A DNA stretch of 64,000 nucleotides. It comes from Sclerodactyla briareus. Its lineage: Eukaryota; Echinodermata; Holothuroidea; Dendrochirotida; Sclerodactylidae. Below are positions 57,560-64,000 of the stretch, in pieces. The notes under the pieces were generated by a model, which saw only the letters and a list, made by a program, of their open reading frames with translations, had not been told where the DNA came from and made no database searches. Made by a program: the position numbers and the translations under genes. Positions within the stretch are counted from its first letter, which is position 1. Every line of letters begins with the position of its first letter. Location: assembly GCA_026419785.1 (NCBI GenBank), contig JAODTK010002532.1, forward strand, positions 678,501 through 742,500, read 5' to 3'.

Positions 57560-58580
57560 TGGTTTACTGTGTTTCTGGAGATTACAGTGTCTGTGAGGAC
57601 CTGAACACCAGATTTAAGGGAATTTCTGCCGAGACAAGAGATTATGAAGCATTACAATGTCCCCGCAGAGACTGTAATACCAGGATTTTAATAACAACAG
57701 GCTGGAATTGAAAATCCTCCTGTTTTCACAGTGCAGGAGGATTCGAGGGGGTCTTGCAACATACTTGCCCCTTTTCCTCAGTATTGAAACTTTTATCAGG
57801 GTTATAAACCATGCAAGATTGCCAATTCTCATCTAGAATTGACAGTTTAAAAAAAAAATTGCGGTTGGTTCGCTCGATCCAAAGGGCCAGAAAGACAGCT
57901 CGAGGTCCAAATAATAAAGAAGTAGAAGCTACTCGGTCGGAACCTAGAGGGAGTGGGACATGGGGCGTGGAGGTGTCGGCTCGGAACCACCATCCACAGG
58001 GATTCCACACCCAATTCAACGAGCCCAACAACACTGCCGGACGACCACAACCCCAACCCAACGACAGCTGATCGTTCGACAAATGTTTATCTATTTTCCC
58101 CACATTCCGGGAGGATGAGATCCTGCTTCAACCTATGGTGTTCTCAATATTCTGAAGATCACAATTGTCCAGGGAGGACCTGTAACCCAGAACACTTAAG
58201 TGACTCATGACTCATTAGGTGGCATGAAATCCTCCTGTTTGCAGTTTGGAGCACCAAACTTGCTCCACTTTCTAAAAAAAAGGGGCCAAATTATAGTTCA
58301 AGGCTAATTTGAGGCTTAATCATGCCTGTCAATTCGTTCTAGAATTGACAGTTTCAAATAGTTAAGGTTTAGTTTTCTTGACTGGGAAAACTACAAAACC
58401 AGAACGACAGCTGCTGAAAGCCAATACAATACAAACCAGTGAAGCTAGTCTGGGACCTTGAGAAGTGGGACGTGCTTGTAAAATGTGGCTGATACGATTG
58501 ACCACTCTACACATCAGGGATTCACTGCCAAATTCCAAGAATACCCAACCTGCAGCCAACAAACGACAATGGTGGTATAT
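57560..58580 (+). repeat. Tandem duplication of about 530 bp
   Basis: Copy 1 about 57,540-58,080, copy 2 about 58,120-58,570. Shared landmarks: GAGGACCTG.A.CC.AGA, AAATCCTCCTGTTT, CTAGAATTGACAGTTT, a CAGAA.GACAGCT block, GTGGGAC.TG, CA.CAGGGATTC, and CCAACAA/CCCAACAAC near the end. About 70 percent similar, with indels. No gene recognised. Confidence 0.6.
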
Positions 58581-58956
58581 ACAGACAGACCTGGATAACC
58601 GAGTAGATCAGAACTCGGGATACACAAGGAACTTGCATCAGCTTGTTCAATGCATGGTTTACTTTCCTAGCTCTCATCCTCATTCTGTCTCCTCACCGCT
58701 GGCTTATTCTAAAAGCCCCCAACCCACAGGGGTGAATGGCAAGTCGACTCGGCAAGTAACACGTCAGCTAACATTTCTCACGTTCAAGCAGCCCCCAATC
58801 ATTCTCGATCGTGATCTGTACTCCCAGGATTGCTCACGATTTTCCTAACAATTTCCAGCGAACATGCTGATATCTATAGGACAGTTCATCACTGATCAGG
58901 CCACATATGAGTTAGGGAATAATGAACAGATACGAGGGCTTTGCTGCAGAATTATT

Positions 58957-59086
58957 AAAACCGGGATGACGTCATAATATTTTATTTTTATATTGTTTAT
59001 TTTTATTATTTTAAAATATGGGAGGTTAGAAAATACCGAGGCGCAGACGAGGGATTTTGCCTCCTATTATGACGTCAAAACCGGTT
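58957..59086. mobile_element. Palindromic element bounded by TGACGTCA, copy 2
   Basis: Outer arms AAAACCGGGATGACGTCATA / TATGACGTCAAAACCGGTT, inner arms GGGAGGTT..AAAAT / GGGATTTTGCCTCC around CCGAGGCGCAGACGAGG. It has the same plan as 21,459-21,526, plus an AT-rich insert of about 40 bp between outer and inner left arm. Confidence 0.55.
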
Positions 59087-59426
59087 GTAATTTGGAAAAC
59101 AAGAGGCCCGAGGTATCTGTTTATTATTCCATTCATGAATATTTTGAAGACCTCCTTTATATGGTCATATTTAATTCTCCCAAAACTGGAAAAGCGATGT
59201 CAAAACTCAGAATTTAAACACAGCAGCATGGCGTGTTGCCAACATTGCGCACTGAACAAAAGCTATAGAAAACGTTAACTTGCAGGCTACCGTTACATGT
59301 ACGAAGGCCAGGCCGAGCGAATCAGTTCTATTTTAGCACTCGGAAAACATGCACGTACAGTAGCTTGTTCACGAACACAGCCAATAGCCCAATACTAGTA
59401 TACTAGCCTTGATTGAGTCGATCAAA

Positions 59427-59709
59427 TGAGTGCATGGGGATTCTGTTACGGACCCGATGTTGTGGTCGGGATTAATACAGGAATTTCGAGTTATTTTGGC
59501 GCAATGGAAAGGACACATTTACGGAACATCGACATAATCACAAATTCGTTGAAATACATCCCTCGTGTGATCGATTCGGAACAAATGGTCATGCATTGTG
59601 AATGTTGTTGACTGATAGTGTTGCTGGCCCCGGCGTATATGGCCTCCTGGCAAATCCAACTGCTGGTTATTTTCCCGTTTATCGACCGAGTGCATTCATT
59701 CGACTGGTG
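59427..59709 (+). other. Open frames of unknown meaning
   Basis: A 61-codon frame opens MSAWGFCYGPDVVVGINTG (59,427-59,611, one base before the listed ATG may differ). A second frame overlaps its end, reads VAGPGVYGLLANPTAGYFP and runs into CGACTG|GTGAGT at about 59,708. CAGCCAATAG, a CCAAT-box-like motif, lies about 45 bp upstream. It could be a first exon on plus with a frame error, but no homologue was recognised. Confidence 0.2.
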
Positions 59710-59837
59710 AGTGAGACTTGCTTTTTCAAATTCCTGTCAAAGAGAGATTAGGAACATCTAGAAGCATGTTTTCCAAGCGGGACTGTTTGGGCGGAGATAT
59801 ATTAAACTCTCCTTCATATTTCAAAATTCATGCCTGT

Positions 59838-59890
59838 GATCATCCAGGGAAATGCTACTCTAAGTTAGAGTAGCTTTTCCCTGAATCATC
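59838..59890. repeat. Perfect-looking short hairpin
   Basis: Left arm GATCATCCAGGGAAATGCTA then CTCTAA pairs with right arm GTTAGAGTAGCTTTTCCCTG then AATCATC: about 26-bp arms with three or four mismatches and almost no loop. Not an rRNA or tRNA part. It may be a foldback element or a structured RNA. Confidence 0.6.
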
Positions 59891-61338
59891 GCAGATAAAT
59901 CAGACCCGCTCAGTTTCACACCCATCCAGGACCAGGCTTCCTCATCATCCACCCCCGTGTTTCTTTCGACTGAATGTACCATAATTAGTATCTAGGGTCG
60001 TGAATTGAAAAGGACGAGAGAGAATTCCGGGTTAGGGAAAAGTTCTACTGTGGGCCCATTAATCCTCTGCTCAAATGAAAAGTGATAAAATCTCTGAGAA
60101 GTTTTGTGAAATATGGGCCTAGTACTATATGTGTTAATGACGTAACAATTCGGGCACGATCGAGAATACGTACAAACGCGATATAGACCCTACCGTAGTA
60201 ATCGTGTGCAACTTGAAGTTCTTGAACACATTGAAACTTTTCACAAGTTCTGTTGATCGCCTCTTGAAGTTCTCCAGAGAACTTGTGTCGCCTCTAGCCG
60301 GTGTTTAGTACTGGAATTATAACCGTCATAATTCACTTTCACACACTAAACGTACACACATAGGTCACATTGGTATATGTTGAATCTCAGTTAAAGGTTC
60401 GAAGGAGTTCAGTAGATCAAAGCTATTATACAGTACAACGTGTTGCAAGCACTCACTTACCAATACAACACCAGCCTCAAATTAAATGGCCCAGAGGAAA
60501 GCACTTGCTGTGAGGAAAATAAAAATTGCTGGAATTTTCGTTTGGGCAGGCAATTTAGTAACACAGGCGCATGAATAGTTTTGAGGATGCGCACGCAATA
60601 AAACTGATACAACAGATACAGTACAAACCGCATGTTCATCCCGCATGGCAGTGGAAGTAAGGAGGTAGTGGATTGTATAAGAATACAGTTCACTCCTAGA
60701 TATGAAGTGATGTCACCAATATGACATGCGTTCAGCCTGCATATAGGCTTGAATCAGTAGGTACTATCACAGCCTATCTGCTTGTAACTACATGCTGCTA
60801 TATAGACAGTACCATCTTCCCTATGAAGTTCACTACAGCAGGTATGGGCAGTTTTTCTTTTTCAGTCTAGCAGCCAGATGCACAGTTAATGACATTCTCA
60901 TAGATTGATTATTGATATAACAGTAGGCTCTCACTCATCATGCATTCCATTGGCTAGGGTATTGGTCCCCGCAAGCTGATTAGGCTCATAGGTTTACTAT
61001 GCCTAAGCTACTGTAACAAATTAATGATGTGAGTGGACAGGTTGCTCTCTCCCTCTCTGAGCATGCTCAGTAGAAACCTTATTCTCATGCTGTCACATGT
61101 AGTCCTTAAAGTCCTTAAAAGGGTGGGGAATATTCGAAGAAGAACATTGCCTGTCCTCACATCGCACAGAGCCTGTCATTAAAAACCTGTGGCTCTTCAT
61201 ACAACACCTTTGTGCATAGCTCCATGTTTCAAACCAGCAAGTGTGACACCTAAGATGGCAGACAAGAGGAATGAGTGTTCCATGCTGAAATGGTCATGTG
61301 GCCTGAAACTAGTATTTATGAAGTCTCATTATTTCCAG
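59891..61338. other. No feature seen
   Basis: No recognisable gene on either strand; specifically no kinase motif on minus. Confidence 0.4.
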
Positions 61339-61567
61339 TCTTGAGTCTAAGCCTAAGGTGCGAAGGGGGACATGTACTGACATGGAGATGCTGGAACAGC
61401 ACCCTATGGTAGCCCAAGAAAGTCCAGATCTAGTATGCTCAACATTTCAACGGAATCTGGAACCTGCTGCTACAAGGAAACATACCAAGTGGAGGAGATC
61501 AGGAAACCAGGGTCTCGGCAGTTTTTGCAGTGACTTTTCTAGGTTTTCATGGACTGCAGGAACCCTG
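61339..61567 (+). CDS. Possible internal exon, unknown protein
   Basis: Preceded by CTCATTATTTCCAG (acceptor) and ending ACCCTG|GTGAAA (donor-like). The frame stays open for 76 codons after one leading base: ESKPKVRRGTCTDMEMLEQ, then HPMVAQESPDLVC and RKHTKWRRSGNQGLGSF. Low repeat content and a balanced codon set favour coding. I recognise no family. If CHEK1 extends past the window, this would be a gene within its intron on the other strand. Confidence 0.3.
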
Positions 61568-61673
61568 GTGAAAGCTGTTGAAAGCTGTCATGAACCATTT
61601 TACCCACTGATGTGGAACAGGATAATGTTACATGTGGTTCTTACCTAAAGCCACAGTGTCTATTTTTTTCCAG

Positions 61674-61844
61674 GTGAGACCAGTATCTTTCTCTCTAGCC
61701 AGTCTTTATACTCCTTACAAGCTGGTGTTGGTTCATCCCATGGTAGTTCTACGAGAAGGGCATACAAAGAAACATTTAAATATGGTTATATGCCACAGTT
61801 TCTACACCTCTTGTTTACCTAGGCTAGTATCCAAAAACTTCTAG
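61674..61844 (+). CDS. Possible terminal exon, unknown protein
   Basis: Acceptor TGTCTATTTTTTTCCAG. Joined in phase to the exon ending at 61,567 it reads VRPVSFSLASLYTPYK and closes at TAG 61,842-61,844. In another frame it reads SSQSLYSLQAGVGSSHGSS and closes at about 61,818. Which frame is used depends on the upstream donor. No family recognised. Confidence 0.22.
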   Translation: MRPVSFSLASLYTPYKLVLVHPMVVLREGHTKKHLNMVICHSFYTSCLPRLVSKNF

Positions 61845-63184
61845 TTCTGGGTCAATGGAGCTGTCTTCACAGTCAATCCTGTTTCCATCATGCTTCTTTG
61901 AGTGAACGTGAAAATGCTGAGAGATATTTTGTTGGATAAAATGATCAGGAAATACAAGTTTACAGGAGGATTCAACACTCATTCACAAGTTCAAACCTTA
62001 GAGAATGCCTTCAGTCAGTGTTCAAATTCCTACCTTTCCCAGATTTTTCACTAATTTTTCCATGTTTCCCCCTATATGTGCGGTGAATATAAAAGTCATT
62101 TGTAGGTTTCTTAAAGAACGAACGGGTAATAAAAAGGAAGGAAATGACAGCATTAGATTACAAACAATGTTGGCTTTTGGTGGATTGATGACGAGAATAA
62201 ATCTTGCCATGAACATCAATTCACATCCAGAATAATCTGTGAAAACTACTATTCAATTAATCCCTGCGAGGTCCACACACATTTTAGATAGTACTGTTAC
62301 ACAAATAGGCAGTTACCACAGGCTAATGTTCATATGTCAGTTGCCATTGGAGCATAGAAACATCATTGAGGATTGACACACACAGCCTGTTGTCGACATA
62401 CACTCCTCAAGTACGAGGTGCCTGAGCTGCTCTCATGATAAATCCTGATGGTGCTATGTTGGAACAGAGATGACAACATAGGCAGCAACACCAACACAAC
62501 TTACAGAACTACCTCCAGGGAGGGGGGGGGGGGGGGATGGGGGAGTGGTGCAATAAGAGCTGGAATAAAATCTAATTTCTCTCAGAATACAATAGGCTTC
62601 TTCAAGGGTTTTTTTCAGGGCCAGTCACACTACAACAATGTCGGTTGTTGCACTCTTAATTCAGGAGCTGAACAAAGAAGAAGGGGGTCTGCATGGTAAC
62701 AAAGGATGGATGCTATTTTGAACATGAGAATACTGGCAGAATTTGAAACAACTTCATGGATGCTTATTTTAACATGATAATACTGGAGAGTTTGAATGAA
62801 ACAAACTACACCCTGAGTGATGTTATATTAGAAGAAAATAAAATTGACCAATTAGGTCAGCCTCAACAAAATTAGAGGATAAGTGTTTTCAAAATGTAGG
62901 GAGGCTATTTCCACATAAGGTGGCTTAGAAAAGAGTGATTCAGGTCCTTTATCTTGTGACAGGGTGCTTCAGCTGTGATGATAGTTTTTTTTATTAGAGA
63001 GTACCAGGTATTGTTCAGGGACCGTAGCAGACGTATATAGTGTTTGTGTGAACCAGGCATACAAATAATGGGTGCGTTTTTGTCGACTGTTAGCGATAGA
63101 TCATTTTGCCGACGACTCAAACGCCAATGATCACTGATCAGCAACCAGCCGGGTTGTCAAGGAAGTTGTAATTTGTAATATATC
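61845..63184. other. No gene; poly-G at 62,521-62,537
   Basis: No recognisable gene or repeat apart from the G run. Confidence 0.4.
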
Positions 63185-63540
63185 CGCAAACACTGCAAGT
63201 GTTCGGGATATAGGTTTGGGACGTGTGCCCGCGTCTCCGCCGCCGCCGGCCCGCCGCCGCCGCCGCCGGAACCTTTAGGCGTTAGCGCTCTCATTCTTTA
63301 ACAAACTTTTGTATCCGATTGACCCAAAAAACATGGTACACATGTCCGTATGAGTAAATCTCGGATTAAGTTCGAAAATGGGCTATCGTATATTTGTTGC
63401 CTCTATTTGCAGGTTTTCGCAAAAATTTTCAAGTTGTTGCGATTTACACGAAACGTGTGGTTGTGGGTAGTGGGGGCGAAAAACATGGCGAATTTCAAGG
63501 TCATCCGAGGTCAAGTTTGCATTTCTTGGCCAGTAGCCTA
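63185..63540 (+). repeat. Family D repeat, copy 2, with CCG microsatellite
   Basis: CCGCCGCCGGCCCGCCGCCG at 63,238, GGCGTTAGCGCTCTC, CATGGTACACATG, CTCGGATTAAGTTCGAAAAT, AACATGGCGAATTTCAAGGT. Same order as 41,085-41,330. Confidence 0.6.
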
Positions 63541-63599
63541 TTATTAGCCTAATGTATGTGATATTTCAAACTCATGGATTTTCAATGATGAAAACATTG

Positions 63600-64000
63600 G
63601 TGAATAGGGGCCACACTATCAGTGCAGATGAATTTCCCAATGTGGCAGAGGTCACTTGGAGGTCATCTTGCATGACGAATTTGCTAATGAGTTGGCCCAA
63701 TTAGCAATTAGCCAAATTTATAAACTTTGTTGGATCTCACGAAAACTTGGTGGTAGGGCCTTCTAACAGTCCCGATGAATTTATTCAATTGCGTTGTGAA
63801 TCACTGAAGGTCAGATAGTGTGTTTAATTTACATATTCGTAGCATAATAGAATAATTCAGGCAATTATTTTATCACTTTAGGGATTTGACAAACTTTGTG
63901 AATAGGACCTACTACAGTCCTGATAAATTTATTCATAGAATCAAGATCACTGAGGGTAAATTTGTGGGACTATTGCATATTAGTTGTCCTGATCAGTCAA
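63600..64000. repeat. Family E repeat, runs off the window
   Basis: GGAGGTCATCTTGCATGACG, GGCCCAATTAGCAATTAGCC, AACTTTGTTGGATCTCACGA and two units with CAGTCC.GAT.AATTTATTCA. Reverse orientation relative to 2.2 and 50.2 kb. Confidence 0.55.

Noticed and set aside
1-64000. Bacterial, viral or organellar genes
   Set aside because: No rRNA, operon-like coding, ribosome-binding sites or viral replication genes seen. The only enzyme remnants are non-LTR reverse transcriptase and CHEK1.

Overview
The window reads as nuclear DNA of an invertebrate animal, most likely a marine deuterostome (echinoderm, hemichordate or cephalochordate; I cannot tell which). It has spliced exons with GT/AG junctions, tRNA-derived SINE-like repeats, L2/CR1-type reverse transcriptase remnants, many microsatellites and minisatellites, and dispersed repeats rich in TGACC/GGTCA. 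There is no prokaryotic gene arrangement. The only gene I recognise is a minus-strand orthologue of CHEK1 (checkpoint kinase 1). It is represented by six exons between 45,380 and 56,020, covering the end of the kinase domain, the SQ/TQ linker and the C-terminal KA1 region. The exons for roughly the first 220 residues of the kinase are not visible and would lie above 56,020, probably past the window end.

Layout. 1-34 kb holds no recognisable conserved gene. It is a mosaic of dispersed repeats (called A to J here for reference within this window only), microsatellites, one truncated non-LTR retrotransposon (22.1-23.4 kb, minus) and two copies of an element (J) that carries a different minisatellite in each copy (13.0-13.6 and 20.1-21.3 kb). 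34.5-40.9 kb is a block of about 21 diverged tandem units of family A, part of it ordered as trimers of about 840 bp. 41-45 kb holds further dispersed repeats. 45.4-56.0 kb is CHEK1; almost all its visible introns contain a minisatellite, each with a different unit. 56-64 kb holds a tRNA-derived SINE-like copy, inverted-repeat elements, a local duplication, one possible plus-strand gene fragment (61.3-61.8 kb) and repeats that run off the end.

The most distinctive observation is a 47-bp tandem array at 55,112-55,473. Its unit is homologous to the 3' end, 5' splice site and first intron bases of the adjacent CHEK1 exon, so the intron carries a row of copies of the exon's own donor site. A retrotransposon 3' end lies between the array and the parental exon. 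Other notable points: family A units pair nuclear-receptor-like half-sites with an AACAATAG motif; a palindromic element is bounded by TGACGTCA (a full CRE); and an insertion and its matching empty site can be read from two copies of repeat I.

Sequence quality limits everything here. Conserved CHEK1 exons with intact splice sites need single-base frame corrections, as expected of an under-corrected long-read assembly. Reading frames elsewhere may be broken for the same reason, and real exons may have been missed.
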